Assembly: GCF_905163445.1 (NCBI RefSeq)
Contig: NC_053197.1
Location: 3,286,001 to 3,350,000, forward strand
Direction of reading: 5' to 3'
From: Pararge aegeria
Lineage: Eukaryota > Arthropoda > Insecta > Lepidoptera > Nymphalidae
DNA length: 64,000 nucleotides
Shown here: positions 12,080 to 25,300 of the stretch, in pieces
Layout of the letters: the number at the start of each line of letters is the position of its first letter
Position numbering within the stretch: the stretch's first letter is position 1
Translations under genes and position numbers: made by a program
Notes under the pieces: model-generated
What the model saw: the letters and a program-made list of their open reading frames with translations, nothing else
What the model was told of the DNA's origin: nothing
Database searches by the model: none

Positions 12080-12225
12080 AGTATGGATGTTAATGAGGTG
12101 GACAAACGACATTATGCGCGTAGTCGTTGTCCAAGCGCCGCTGGTGGAATTTGGAACTCTCTACAAAAGACCGATACAGCCAGCAATGGACGTCTATCGG
12201 TTAATATGATGGATGGATGGATGGA
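12080..12225 (+). mobile_element. RTE-like LINE tail fragment
   Basis: Plus-strand reading gives AAGGIWNSLQKTDTASNGR, related to the FWNSLQKTY tail at 26390-26790, then a GATG microsatellite-like end. Short and degenerate. Confidence 0.5.
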
Positions 12226-12568
12226 TGTTATTGTATACAAACAGTACGCCATCAATTTTTTTTGTTTTACTGATCACAAGTTTTTTTTTATATATTAATA
12301 GCTGATAAACGAGCAAGTGGGTCACTTGATGTTAAGTGATCACCGCCCCCCATGAACATTAGCAGCACCAGGGGAGTCACCGATGCGTTGTCAGCTTTTA
12401 AGGAATTTGTTCATCCGCCCTTCGATTCCTTTCCGGTACCGCAGTCTTCTCTGCTAGGTTTCATTTCACTGTGCATTATGCTTAACAAGAATCTTTATTT
12501 ACATATTCCTAAGTACTACGTATCTACTTATAAGTGCTTATGTTTAATGTTCCAACACAAGCTCTTAC

Positions 12569-12596
12569 TTTGACAATAGAGCTTACTATTGTCAAA
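12569..12596. repeat. 11-bp hairpin
   Basis: TTTGACAATAG and CTATTGTCAAA separated by 6 nt. Confidence 0.7.
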
Positions 12597-12870
12597 CTAA
12601 GATAGAGGTACAAATACAAAACACCAAAGCAAACACCCTGATACTAATTAAATAATACGCTCTGTGAAGATAAGTCCGGATTTTACGGTTGATTGTCAAA
12701 CGGATGCTTGCTTGCCGGATACCCCTAAATAATGAGAAACTAGGGTAAGTCGGGGCAATTTGATTTTATGGATAGGCTTTTTATAGACGAAGACATACTT
12801 GTAAACTTTACCAGAACTTTAGCGGAGTGTGAGTTACCTCCGTCTATATATTCGATGACTTAAATGTTAA

Positions 12871-12960
12871 CTACGATTTGTATAGAAATACATAACTCAA
12901 GCTAGTTACAAAACAGATTTGTCACTAGATGGCGTTCGTTCGTTTCCATACAAATCGTAG
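12871..12960. mobile_element. Short 90-bp inverted-repeat element
   Basis: CTACGATTTGTATAGAAA (12871-12888) and TTTCCATACAAATCGTAG (12943-12960) pair with one mismatch. A short MITE or foldback. Confidence 0.6.
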
Positions 12961-12969
12961 GTGGCAGCG

Positions 12970-13230
12970 TAGTTGTTCAGACTTCGGCTACTCTTTCGAA
13001 GTGCCGAATTCGAATCACAGCGTGCACCTTTAACTTTTCTAAGCAATGTGTGTTTCAAGCAATTAAAATATCACTTGCTTCAACGGTGAAGGAAAACGTG
13101 ATGAGGAAACCTGCATGCCTGAGAGTTTATCCATCCAAAGGCGTGTAGAGTCCAAAACGCACAGGGCCGTGGTGGACTACGGCCTAAACCCATCTCATTG
13201 CTGAGAATCGTTGGACGTTGGTTGCTGAAG
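12970..13230 (+). mobile_element. SINE family B, diverged
   Basis: Head eroded (GCCGAATTCGAATCACAG); body CTTGCTTCAACGGTGAAGGAAAACG, CCTGCATGCCTGAGAG and GGTGGACTACGGCC. Two more family B pieces lie nearby: 13440-13690 (minus) and 10135-10255 (plus, 3' part). Confidence 0.65.
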
Positions 13231-13439
13231 TGGTTTTGTCGCATCGGGAAACGCAGCGTTGTTGGACTACATCAAACAAGTCGCATCAAAAAATCGGTGA
13301 GAAAAAGAGGGACCTTGAGGTTTGTCTACCTATGCCCACCTATGCCCATCTCTCAGTCTTGAGATGATGATGATGACGTGAACAATGAAGACACGAGCTT
13401 ATAGGGCACTGAGGGCCTTGTGTAAAATTTTCTACATAT

Positions 13440-13690
13440 TCATCATCATATCAACTCATTACTGGCCCACTGGGTACGGGTCTCCCCTTTACGAATGAAA
13501 AGGGCTTAGGTTCAATACGCTTGCCTAGTTTGGATTGGTGGACTCCACACGTATTTGAGAACATTGAGGTGCAATCACAGGCACGCAGCTTTCCTCACGA
13601 CTTTTTCCTTCACCGCGTTCTAAGGATATTTAAACTAGGAAAATTTTGAAGTGTGTGTCAAGGTTCGAACTACTAACTCTACTAAAATCT
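13440..13690 (-). mobile_element. SINE family B
   Basis: Minus-strand copy from CATCATATCAACTCATTACTG through CTCACGACTTTTTCCTTCACC to the eroded head near 13670. Confidence 0.65.
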
Positions 13691-14224
13691 ACTACTACAA
13701 TCGCTGCGAAAATTAATTAGTAAGGCCTCGAATTTCTGAAAATAACAAATAATGACGATGCGTTTTAAGCCATGCGGTGGACTGGATTCCGAAAATTCCC
13801 GAGCAGGATGTGTCGAAATAGACACTTACTTACTAACATACTCCTCGTCCGTGATCAAATCAAATCAAATGTCTTGGGAAAGTCGTATAGAAATCCATAT
13901 ACGTTCCTAAATAGGTACTCCGTTACACGCCTTTCGGTAATCGAAAGCTCCTAACGAAACCCTATTAGTGTCCATAAAGCTAAAATGTCAATGGATCTAA
14001 AAAAAATGGGTCACCAACTAGCGGAAGATACATAGACGAAGATTTCAGATAAGGATCACAGTTTAACTGCTTTGAGATTAAGATTGATATATGGATACTC
14101 TTTTATTGTACACAATAGAGAAAAACAGTAATAAGGCAAGTTACACACATAGAAGTCACAATTTAGCCGTATATAAACTAATTCTAATATGTATGTTATA
14201 ATTTGACTGGCATTATTTATTGAA

Positions 14225-14609
14225 GTTATACTTCTTTTGGCGCATTAGGGAAAAGTGATGTGAGTAATTTTTTACGATGCGTCACAAAAAACCGACACCA
14301 TGAATTTAGCTATAGTCAAAATTTTAGTTTTTCAATAAAGAGTTTGACACTGTACACTTTGAATCGTCAAAGTCTGCGGGCTCATTCCGGTGATTTCATT
14401 GATTCAATTGTACAAACAAAAATCTCAAATTTACTTGAGAATCTTCAATTAATGGCGAAACTTGGTTTTCTGATAATGAGATAACTAGATAATGCGTTAT
14501 AATAAATCTTTAAATGTATTATACTTTTTTCTATTGTTAGAGTAGTTTTTTCAAATTGTTTTTAAATTTTTGAAAAGATTTTTATCCTGTTACGCCAAAG
14601 AAGTATAAC
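14225..14609. mobile_element. MITE-2 copy
   Basis: Terminal inverted repeats GTTATACTTCTTTTGGCG (14225) and CGCCAAAGAAGTATAAC (to 14609). The interior has ACAAAAAACCGACACCATGAA and runs of coding-like sequence without family similarity. Confidence 0.85.
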
Positions 14610-16279
14610 GTCTATCGTGTGTACTAAAAATCGTGTGTGTACATGCGCGTATACACACAAGATTTTTATTTTTAAATTAATGACTGAGACGCGCTGTTAA
14701 TTAAAATGTATACTAATATTATGAAGATGAAGATTTTGTTTGGTGGAACGCACTAATCTCAGGAACTACTGGTTCGTATTGAAAACATATTTGTGTTGGA
14801 TAGTCCATTTCTCGAGAAAGGTTATATAACATCTCACAACAACCGATAGGAGCGGAGCATCAATGTTGCAAAATGGTAAAGAATATTCCTTTGTAAGCTT
14901 CTGATACGTGCGATACTTATATATAATATAATAGGTTAAAAGTATGTGTCTTTGTTATTTATCGATAGCTTAACCAAGGAGTACCTATGCAAGCACTACG
15001 CCATACCATGTCGCTGCCTGTCCGTGGTATCACGTAAGGTGATATTATCTCCCTTCTTCTTATAATTATTTTTTATATAATATGTACGTATATACTGTGT
15101 GTATATACATATGGCGTAGTGCAAAATCATATTCAAAATTTATTTATTCATGAAGGCATATCACAGGCACTTATGAAGCGTTCATACATTTATGATTACA
15201 TAATTGTAATATATATATACGAGTATATATATATATATATAAATATTACATAATTGTATATTTGAGACACAGGTTTACTGAAGTCGCGGCAGCATCCCCC
15301 CTGAAACCTACCAGTCTCTTTGGTGAACCTCACGATTCTATCTTTACCCTTGTAGTTCCCATCTTACCAGCGTACATGGAGCACTCAGCTATAGAGTGAA
15401 AACTGGTTTCCACCTCACCCCAGTCTGGACATGAAGGATCTTCTACAATTCTCATTTTTGTTAGGTGTAAAAATGGTGGTAGGATGGTTTTAACTTCGTT
15501 CGCCAACTTTAATCTAAAGCAACGAGGGTTCCAAACGTGTCCTGGTTTTAGAAGAGCCCACAGCAAACTTAGCTGGGTAATTTTTTTGTTAGCACCATCT
15601 CACAGTAAATTAATATTAAGCTATGAAGTTAGAGCAATTTGTCTGTTGATGCAAGAATCGCAAAGTCAAAAACAAAGTCAAATATTTCTTTATTCAAATA
15701 GTCACATAGATGGCACTTTTGATGCGTTGATTATATACAAAATGTGTACATAGCAGTGAGTAGTGATGGCGATAACTACATTCGTAAACTTAACACTAAA
15801 GCTACGAGGGTTCCAAAACGAGGGTGGGTGGGTTTTATTATTGTCAAATAGTGTCAAGGAAGATTATTATTGTTATTATTTACTGTTTTTTTCTCCAGAA
15901 CACAACAATCTCAATCTCGTATGATGTATTTGTGTCAATTACTTTATGTACCTGTGTATGTATTTTGAATTTTTTTACCTAATTGTAAGGTTGCCCGGCA
16001 CAGATCGCAATTAAGCGATAAGGGCGCCTTGTGTTCTACGTATTTCTTTATGTTTATTATTCTTATAGTATAGTATTCTTGTAGTTGTGTACAAATAATA
16101 AAAATAATTATCTCTTTGCCAGATCCGACACAGACATAAATATTTTCGCATTTATTAGTAGTACGCGACTATTGTGCCCAGTCACACGATCTCGTGCATT
16201 TTCCGCTTTAAAATATGAATCAGTCATTCCCGGAACCATAATTAACGATCCGACCATTACCAGGATTATAAGTTAGACT

Positions 16280-17040
16280 GGCACGTGAGGGCCACGCCGC
16301 TACTGCAAGCTTGACAATATGGCAGTTTGGCAAAGTTCTGCTTGCGTACTCAAAAGTCATTTTAAATTTATTATCGCTGTTTTTTTTATATTTTACAATC
16401 GATATTCGTTTATATATGCAAGATTTTTACAGCAACAGGATCATGTCGCTATCTCCGAACGAAATGGCATATATACATTGGTTAAATAGATAAAATTTGA
16501 AAAATACTTAATCTTGAGATTTCATATTAAATATGAAGAGACTTCACCCCAACCTTTATCTATACGATATACAATACTTTTACTTTTATACTTTTTTCTG
16601 TAGTTTCTGTCTTTTTCTGTAGTTTACTGTCAAGCTTTCAAAAATAAGTATACGAGTATGAACAAAAAAGATGTTCCTCCTCACTACTCAATATTAAAAC
16701 AGGGGAACCGGATACGGAGACATTTGAGCAAACGCTTGGGGGTTTAATTAAGCTCGGGACGATCTGCTGAATAGAGATAAACCGTGATTTCACGGTTGAC
16801 TGTCAAACGGGCGCTTGTTCGTCTGAATTTCTGTAGATAGTGTCGGATTAGGACGCTAAGCGGATTTGAAGACAGGGCATTCTTTATGTAGATGTAACTG
16901 TTATGAAACGCCCAGAAAGTATTTTAATATTTCTTTTATATATACACTATGCGCCTTACAAAAAAAATATGGGATTGTGTTAGAATAGTTTTGCAGTGTT
17001 TTCTTACACTTCAAATCAGAGCATCTTTCAAATTTCATAG
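16280..17040. other. Gene-free stretch before the decoy gene's 3' end
   Basis: No convincing exon on either strand. A weak SINE B fragment follows at 17055-17140. The decoy 3' UTR would lie in 17509 downwards, but no clean AATAAA was found on the minus strand. Confidence 0.5.
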
Positions 17041-17509
17041 CTTGAAATGTCGCTGTATAGCCCCAGTGGTGTGGATTACGGCCTAAAACCTTTGTGGAAG
17101 GAGACCCGTGCCCAGTTATGGGTTGATATGGGGATGATGGTGATGAATACTCCTGAGAATGTTCAAACATACAAACGAAGGTTTTGTCATTCAGACCCAG
17201 CGCAAAAGAAAGTTTTATTAGAGTATAATTGCGAGCTAATTAGAGAATTTAATGGACTGTAAGTGCACAGTATCCTTTTGCCCTTAGGTCTAAGTATCTG
17301 TCTGGGCAGTATAACTTCTTATAACTTTTAAAATTTAATATGTTTGAAGATTTTAGATAAAACTAAATGAAATATATTTATATTTTATATTTTCTGTATA
17401 AAATAAAATATTCGTACAATTTCTTACGTATTAATATGCACAAAATTATTAAAAGCTAATTCAAATTTAACTGCCAACCGAAGAAACACAATTTTGTTAT
17501 TTTAATAAT

Positions 17510-19369
17510 TCATTCAAAATGCAAATCACTCAATGAAATATAATTGCTCGGCATAAAATCTGAAAACATAGAGGCTGGAGCCTCCGCTTCTTGTCTCAAA
17601 GTAGATGTAATATCAACCAAAGGTATATTTTCAGTATCCTCAACTTTAACAGAATAACGCCAGGCCAAAATGCATGAAAATATTGGCAAGATGATTCCAA
17701 AAAATAAGGCACTCCACCACCAAACGAATTCATACTCCGTTTGAACCACAACTTTCTTCCAGTCGTTGCAAATGTAAGCATTTCCAAGTGTCGTAGAACA
17801 TATCCTTATAAGGTATTTCTCCGCAACGTTTGATTTAATTTGTATGCTTGTTATGTTCCCAGGAACACACCAGGTTTTAGGTAATAAATGATTTATATCA
17901 TAAATTTGTGCATCTGAATGCAAGACTTCAAGTGTATTCGATAACAGCGGTCCATTGGTTCGTGTCGGTGGGTCCCATTTAATATCAATAAAGCCTGATT
18001 TATTGGCACTAGCAAAAGTAATAGACGCTATATCAGCACTTTCAAGCCGCAAAGTTCTAACGATGCCTCTAGCAGAGGTGCTGCATCGATCCTTAGTACA
18101 AGCTCTTAAATAGAATCTGTAATCTCTGTAAGGAAGTAAACCTCCAATTTGATAGCTATTATTTCTATCGCCTTCTAAGTCTAAAGATAAATTTTTAACA
18201 ACACCTCGAGAACTTGAATTTTTAGGTCTTTCTATCTCATGGTCACAACCATTTATAGCACTGCATACGTCAAAGAAATCTTCAACCATAGCTCCTTTTG
18301 TGACTGAAGACAAGACACCACACATAGACTCGCAACCCTTTTCATAATTATTTGGTGGTCGCATTACTTTTGCATGGCGTGAATAATCTATCTCAAACAA
18401 ATCATCATCCATCCACACACAATGGTCACGTACAGTAATGTCGTGATCTTCAATATCAACAAGAGTGACATCTAGTTCATATTTAGTAATATAAGGTCGA
18501 TAATCTAAATGATTTACCCATCTTATGACAATGATATTAAATGATGATGCGACTAGTTCTAATATGAACGGTGGTTCAGGTTTACCAACTGCCGTTGTAA
18601 AGTTGGTTATGTTACTTCGTGCGAGATGTCGAGACGTTGAATCATATTTTTCAATACAAACAGCGTAGGTTGTAGCAGGCCTCAAAGATGATAGTTCCAC
18701 TTTGACAGTCCCTCCAGTTGTGTTCGGGATATTAACCGAGAACCATTCAGAATCACTACACGATTCAGGTATCATTGATGAATGGGAACCATGCGGTATT
18801 ATTACATAAAGAAGGGCATAATGAATATCATCTTGTGGTACTGGATAAAATGTAGCAATAGCAAACGTTTCATTCTGTACTTCAATCTTCAGATTAGGAT
18901 ATACTTCATCACATCCAGCGCTATACCCATTTAATCCTGGAGGCACGTCAATTTCACGAGGTGCTACCTCAAATGTTGTTTTTAGTTTCTCTATTTCACT
19001 CATACATAGCATTCTGTTTCGATACATCCCTAGGAAACCCTTATCCACTTTTAGGTTTTGCGTAACATTTGGTAAAAACAGGCTCTGAAGATTTTGCATG
19101 CCGTATATTAGTAGGCTATAACTGCCATTATACAATTCCTCACCCCTAATACGTTTGAGGGATGAAAGAAAATGTAATGAAGTTAGTTGCATTGAATTAT
19201 AAATAAGAACATACTTTGACACTTCCTTTATGTTTTTCAAGTAATAACTCAGTTCTTCGACCACTTGCGGCAAAGACCATATGTGTATTTTTAAATAACC
19301 TTGAATATAAACACATTTTTCTGCCAGTTGAATTGTGGACAAGTCCTGTATACTGAGATTTTGACATAT
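17510..19369 (-). CDS. Decoy receptor terminal exon: L2, FnIII, TM, short tail
   Basis: A single 1,860-nt exon, including the stop. It opens ICQNLSIQDLS (start of L2) and continues through LSSLKRIRGEEL and the L2-ending CMSEIEKL motif. Then come FnIII-like segments: SLRPATTYAVCIEKY, an insert-like Cys-rich stretch around 18200-18450, and GLLPYRDYRFYLRACT. Next is WWWSALFFGIILPIFSCILAW (transmembrane). The 49-residue cytoplasmic tail ends FMPSNYISLSDLHFE and stop. There is no GxGxxG, HRD or DFG kinase motif because translation ends first. Multiple N-x-S/T sites are present in the ectodomain. No multibasic furin site is visible where the alpha/beta cleavage would lie. Confidence 0.92.
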   Translation of the reverse strand: MCQNLSIQDLSTIQLAEKCVYIQGYLKIHIWSLPQVVEELSYYLKNIKEVSKYVLIYNSMQLTSLHFLSSLKRIRGEELYNGSYSLLIYGMQNLQSLFLPNVTQNLKVDKGFLGMYRNRMLCMSEIEKLKTTFEVAPREIDVPPGLNGYSAGCDEVYPNLKIEVQNETFAIATFYPVPQDDIHYALLYVIIPHGSHSSMIPESCSDSEWFSVNIPNTTGGTVKVELSSLRPATTYAVCIEKYDSTSRHLARSNITNFTTAVGKPEPPFILELVASSFNIIVIRWVNHLDYRPYITKYELDVTLVDIEDHDITVRDHCVWMDDDLFEIDYSRHAKVMRPPNNYEKGCESMCGVLSSVTKGAMVEDFFDVCSAINGCDHEIERPKNSSSRGVVKNLSLDLEGDRNNSYQIGGLLPYRDYRFYLRACTKDRCSTSARGIVRTLRLESADIASITFASANKSGFIDIKWDPPTRTNGPLLSNTLEVLHSDAQIYDINHLLPKTWCVPGNITSIQIKSNVAEKYLIRICSTTLGNAYICNDWKKVVVQTEYEFVWWWSALFFGIILPIFSCILAWRYSVKVEDTENIPLVDITSTLRQEAEAPASMFSDFMPSNYISLSDLHFE

Positions 19370-22300
19370 CTGAAAGGAAAAAAACATTAAAGGAGCACTA
19401 TCTTACGTAAGCACTCATTCATTTAGGTCTAAATACACCACTTCTATTCTTTTTAAATCTTATTGGATTCAAATTTAAATTTAAAATTCATTTGTTTCAT
19501 GTGGGCTTAGCTGTTTATAAGCACTTTTGAAACGTCAATTTAGTCTGTTTATAGTGACTACCACCGGTTCGGTAGGCCGGATTTTTCTCAGACGATATGC
19601 AGATATCACAAATTTATGTCCGTTTCTAGTAAGAAGATTGTTTATATCGCCTTTTTGTTTATAATTACGTTATTTTTTGTTTAACAAAGATTATCCCTAT
19701 CCCTACAAATATTATAAATGTCAATGTAAGTTAGTTTTTTACGCTTTCACGCAAAAACTGTATAACCGATCCTTATGAAACTTTGTACACATATTCTTGA
19801 AAGTGTTAGAAGTAATATAGGATACTTTTTATCCCGACATTTAGCTCGGTTCCTTTGAGGGGGGACGAGTGTTTGACGATTTTACACCATAACTCCGACA
19901 AATTATAAACGATTTAAATTATTTACTATAGAGGTTTAATTTTGCCCAAACTGTGGTTGGAGATAGAGGATAGAACTCCTCAGCGGACAGAAGCAAACCC
20001 CTCATTTAAGGCTTAGCGATACTGAATACTTAATTTTTTTTTTAGAACTACAACTAAATTTAATGCCACATCAAAAACAAACGCAGACGAAGTCGCGGGC
20101 AACAGCTAGCTATTACTATAAACACATTGCCAAGCTACTGTAAGTATACCTATTTCTGTAAATTTCGCACGAAGGGATTCGCGTGATCTAAGTCTATATA
20201 TCGACCGCACAGGTATTTTCTTTAGTATAAATATAGTTTCTGTATCAGCAGCTCTGTCCCATAACAAGATCCCATACGACGTTAAACTATTGAAGTATGC
20301 AAAATAAACAAGCCTAACAGTTTCAACATCTGTTAACTGTCTTATTTTTCTGACAGCATAAGCAGCTGAGCTGTCTCGTGTCTCAATCGGGGCACCCCAC
20401 TACAATCTACAAGGCTACAATCCAAGGTAGCTCTTAAAAACAGTGTAGAATTCTCCAATTTTAATGATTCTCCATTTATCATTACTTTTATATTAACTTT
20501 CTTTACATTTGGTAATATAAATTCCACACACTTTGTTTTCTTTGCGTTCAAAACTAAGTTATTAACATTAAACCAGTGAGTCACCAGTATTAGGTACAAC
20601 ACTAACGCCTTCTTCGGCGTTTGTCTTCATATTTTCTAACTTTCGAGTGATGTCGGTAGTAAAAATGTCGGTTAGGACTGGCCCCATAAGATAATATGAA
20701 ATAGAAAAATAGTTTTCCAATCAGATTTATTTCTAAAAAATCTACGTAAATCGATTTTCGGTAAAAAATTAACTAACCTTTTGGCAATCTTTGCAATAAA
20801 CACAGACAACAGTGCTGTTGTGTTTTTCCTTTTTATAATTAATTGGACATTCCGAAACACACTTGTTGTCAAATATCCAGTGTTTTAAATTCAAGCATTC
20901 GGCTTTTGTAAGGCAATAGTTGCTTGCTGATAATATGTATCTGAAAAGTTTAACATCAATTAGAACGACGAAAGCAAAAGTTCCTTTTAAAGTCGTTAGC
21001 CTGGTCATGGACTACACTTCACTGAAAACTATATTATTGCCATCCTCTCGGAAGTTCTCTGCTGTACATAGATCTCTTTTACACACTACAATCCCGATGA
21101 TAATCAAGCCGACGACTCCCCTCAACTCATAATGTCATCCGTCCACCTATTAGGAGGCCTTCCAAGGCTGTTTTTAGATGCGTGGATTGCTTTTCCAATA
21201 CCTAGAGACTGTAATGTCAATTTCTGTAATGAGTTAAGTGCCCTGCCCATTGCGACTTTAGCCTTTCATATCTTATTGGTTTATCAGTTACTCTAGTTTT
21301 TACCCGTGTTTTTTTTGTTCGTTTCATATTTCATAATGCTAAAAATTAACAAAATAATTTTAAACGTGCGTACCGAATTTAGGGGCAGGAGGGGATGGGG
21401 ACGGGTAAGGGGTTTCCCCGCCCTCCTTGCATAATTTTTCTGTACGTTAATGTGTAGCTTTTCAGAAAAATATATATCCGAAAATCCGATAGATAAGAAT
21501 TTATTTTCTCACCTAACCTAACTTAGACTAGTCCTGTATTATCAAAATGTATAATTAATGACGTTTAGACTACTAGAGTAATATATTTATTCCGATACAG
21601 TGTATAGAGTATTATCGATAATTTTACAAAAATGAGCATGTCACTTCATTAAATTAAAAAAAAATTGCGTTCGTTCTCAAGATTTTTAGATTTCTGACAA
21701 AAACGTTTCGCAATGTTTTTTCTAAATTATTGAGTTTCATTCACAAATATTTCAATTTCCTCTTGAAATTTTCTCATAAACTATTCGTTTCCTCAAGAAA
21801 AGAAAATCGGTTTGCTAGGAAAAGTAAATAAATAATACATAAGAGCGGCTAGTAAAAGAAGCTGATTTTATATGCATTAATATATTTTTTTTGTACAATC
21901 ACGATTATTGCATATAAAATCTGCTTCAATCACGGGTTGAAAGGAAATCCATAAAAACTAACCAACTCTTTCATTTAATTAATTAATAATTGAATGCATG
22001 CTTAAGAATAAATATTCAAACCTCGAAAGTAAATGAAAAGTTCCGTTGTGCAATAAAAAAATATCAAAAATAAATGCAAGCAATTCGAAATATGCTGACT
22101 TTACAAATTGCAAGCAAACATACGTGTCATCCGGACAGCGTGGGACACATTCGCCTCTAAACGTGTAATTCCGACATAAGGAACAGCTGCTGTGATTCGT
22201 ATTCCGACACCCGAGGCATTCGCTGCTGCAATTCTCGCCCTCGGGTCCTTCGAGAAAACGCTGGCATTTTCTGAAAGGAAGTTTAATTTTAACTAGCAAT

Positions 22301-25300
22301 AATGTTTATTAAAAATATCATAATATTGATATTATCACTTTTCAGTTAATCTTTTTTGTAAGAATGCATGAATGGCCAAAAACAATTACATTAATATCTT
22401 AATTATTACGCTAAGTTTTCTTTATAAGCATATTATATACTTGTACTAGGAGGTCTCGCTCTTCTCTAACAAAATTTGTACATACAAAGAGCTATTTTTA
22501 CTAATTTAACTGTATATTATTCAGAAATTAATTGTTATAACATATAGGTATATACTTTTTTCAATCGTTTTATTTTCCTCAGCTGTTGGGAATACATTCT
22601 GAGCAGACGAATATCAACCAACGACTTTTCCAAGGAGCATATTATATACTTGTACTAGGAGGTCTCGCTCTTCTCTAACAAAATTTGTACATACAAAGAG
22701 CTATTTTTACTAATTTAACTGTATTTTATTCAGAAATTAATTGTTATAACATATAGGTATATACTTTTTTCAATCGTTTTATTTTCCTCAGCTGTTGGGA
22801 ATACATTCTGAGCAGACGAATCTCAACCAACGACTTTTCCTCCTTGGAACTTTCTCCAACACTATTTCATTTCATCAAAGGCAGGAGATATGGTATAAAA
22901 AGATTGTTATCAGCATATTATGCGCTCACAGGGCAGTTTTAGAAAAAACTCAAGCCATTAGTAAGAGTTTCGATGTTATACGAATTACATCAGATGTTTG
23001 ATCTTTAGATTCATTTTTCTTTGGATCCCACGAAATTTGTCCAACTTGTCTGTATGTGTATAGTCGTACTAGGAATAATTTATACACCTGTAGGGCCAAC
23101 AAGATTCCAGGACATAATGATATCTACGCGACACTCGTATTTCTTCTACAGAGATAGACGAGATAATAGTTAAACAACTTTCTCGTGGCGCGCATGTTAG
23201 TCTTACATATTTCTAATGGACTCTTGATGAAATCATATTATTAAGTAAGTAATTTTCAGGGTAATGGTATCCCATTAGTCCTCTCTTAAAGGATAGACTG
23301 ATTTAAAGCTTAAACCATCCACACTGCTGCAATCATCGTCACCATCATATCAACCCATTTCCGGCCCACTACAGGGCACGGATTTCCTACGTTGAAGCAA
23401 GTATTCCTACGCACATAACTTAGAAAGGTTAGATGTGCGTGCTAGGATTCCATCTCGGCCCCCCGAAAGTTAAGTCGAGCTCCGACCCACTGGGCTGTCA
23501 CCGCTTCAATGCTCCAGTGTTAATAACCGGGGTCAACTTCTGTATTTACCACTGGTAACGTTCTTTCCGATGCACAAGGGTACATAAGGGCAATTTTTTC
23601 TTCTCACTCCAGGTTGATAAATAGTTACGCGAGTCCTTATCTTCTCTAGATAGCTGCCAACGTCTTCTGAAGAATTTACAGCGACAGTTGCACATTCATC
23701 TCAAATTATGTATTAAGAGTGATAGTTAACCACTGATAAGAAATAGTGAGAAAAGTTACTGAATAGTCGCGCTGGTATATTACAATACCATACCAATTAT
23801 CTCACGAATACTATCTAAGTTTTCGAATTGTGTGAATTCGTACTTGGGAGCAGGAACTTATTCAACTGATCTCGTGGTTAAATAAAAAGGCGAACGTAGG
23901 AACATCTTGAGAACCTCCCTGTACAGTGGTGAGGCGCTGTGGTCTTATAAGACTTCAATTCCGAGCAAGGGAAATTTGGGAATTTATAACTTCTGTATTT
24001 AATGGTCTGGTCTGGTGGGAAGCTTCGGGAGATACAGTTACTATTAGCATACCGACAAAGACGTGTCGCCAAGTGATTAAGTGTTCCGGTGTGATACCGC
24101 GTACGAATTAGCTGTTTAATAAAACTGCCATGACCCTAACAGATAAGCCATCTTAAACTGCATCACCACTCACCACCAGTTGTGATTGTAGTTGTATATG
24201 ATCATCCACTAAACCTTAACAATAAGGAGTTCTTCCTCCGAGCTGGCGTTGTGCTCGGAGACCAAGATCCAACCATTTATCTTTAGAAGTTGTTATTACG
24301 TCGTTTATGAAAACTTCGATAGCGCGATGTAGGATATTGTTGCGCCATCTAGCTACCACTGGTAACGTGGAGACCGCCAAAAGACTCCCCATCGAGACTG
24401 GAAGTCGTACCAGTGATGCAGTTTTTTTGAGGTGCTCAGCAATCTACGAGAATGGAGCGTCGCTGTTGACGGCCTGCACGGTCTTGGAGCGGCGTCGATG
24501 TGTTGCAGCAAGATCGACCTTCGCCCATGTTCTTGGATGTTGTCAAGGGCTAATCTGTAAAGGTATAAATAACACGCACCTATTATTCCAGCAGCGGTTA
24601 CGAGAAGGTATGTCCGAGCAGGTGCATTGGAAATTACACCGAGCCTCTCGATCGGGAATTCTGAGGACGTGCCGCGAACTTGGCGCGATCGCATTCCAAT
24701 CGATCGTGTCGGCGAAGCAAGTTAGGGGATTGCCCCAGATTATTACTCCGCCCCTGTCGATTTTGAGAAGATTATGTAGCCCCACCTGAAATAATAATAT
24801 AATTATTTAGTTGCGTATGCTTTGAATGTAGGGCAGCTAGATGGCTGAATAAACAAGAAGAATTCTCTCTTTTTCGTCAAAAACCCGTTCAGTAACTTGT
24901 AGAGTTAAACACAACTAGACAGTAGTGTTTACCTCTTTACTGTCTGACTGTGGTTACTGTCTAGTTACCACGGAATAAAATATTAAAGTTGTTACAGAGA
25001 TATATTACGTTCTAATTAAGGACGTATTACACTTTTGCCCAGAATAGCAGCGCCGGAGGATTTAAGTAAAGTAGTAAGTAACCCTGCTTACTGAGTCCAA
25101 GGCTGTGGGTTCTATTCCCAGAACTGGAAAATGTTTGTGTCATGATGATGTTTGAATCTTTTTCAGTATCTGGATGTTTTTCTGTTTTTTATAAGGATTT
25201 ATGTATACTTATTATTCATAAAAATATTTATCAGTCGTCTAAGTACCCATAACACAAGCTACGATTACTTTGGGGCTAGATTGCCATATTGCCATATTTT

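Noticed and set aside
14260..14484. 74-codon plus-strand frame
   Set aside because: Entirely inside the MITE-2 element 14225-14609, which is present twice more in broken form.
24307..24789. 160-codon plus-strand frame
   Set aside because: Antisense shadow of the decoy receptor exon 24580-24785, whose minus-strand reading has clear L1/Cys-rich similarity.
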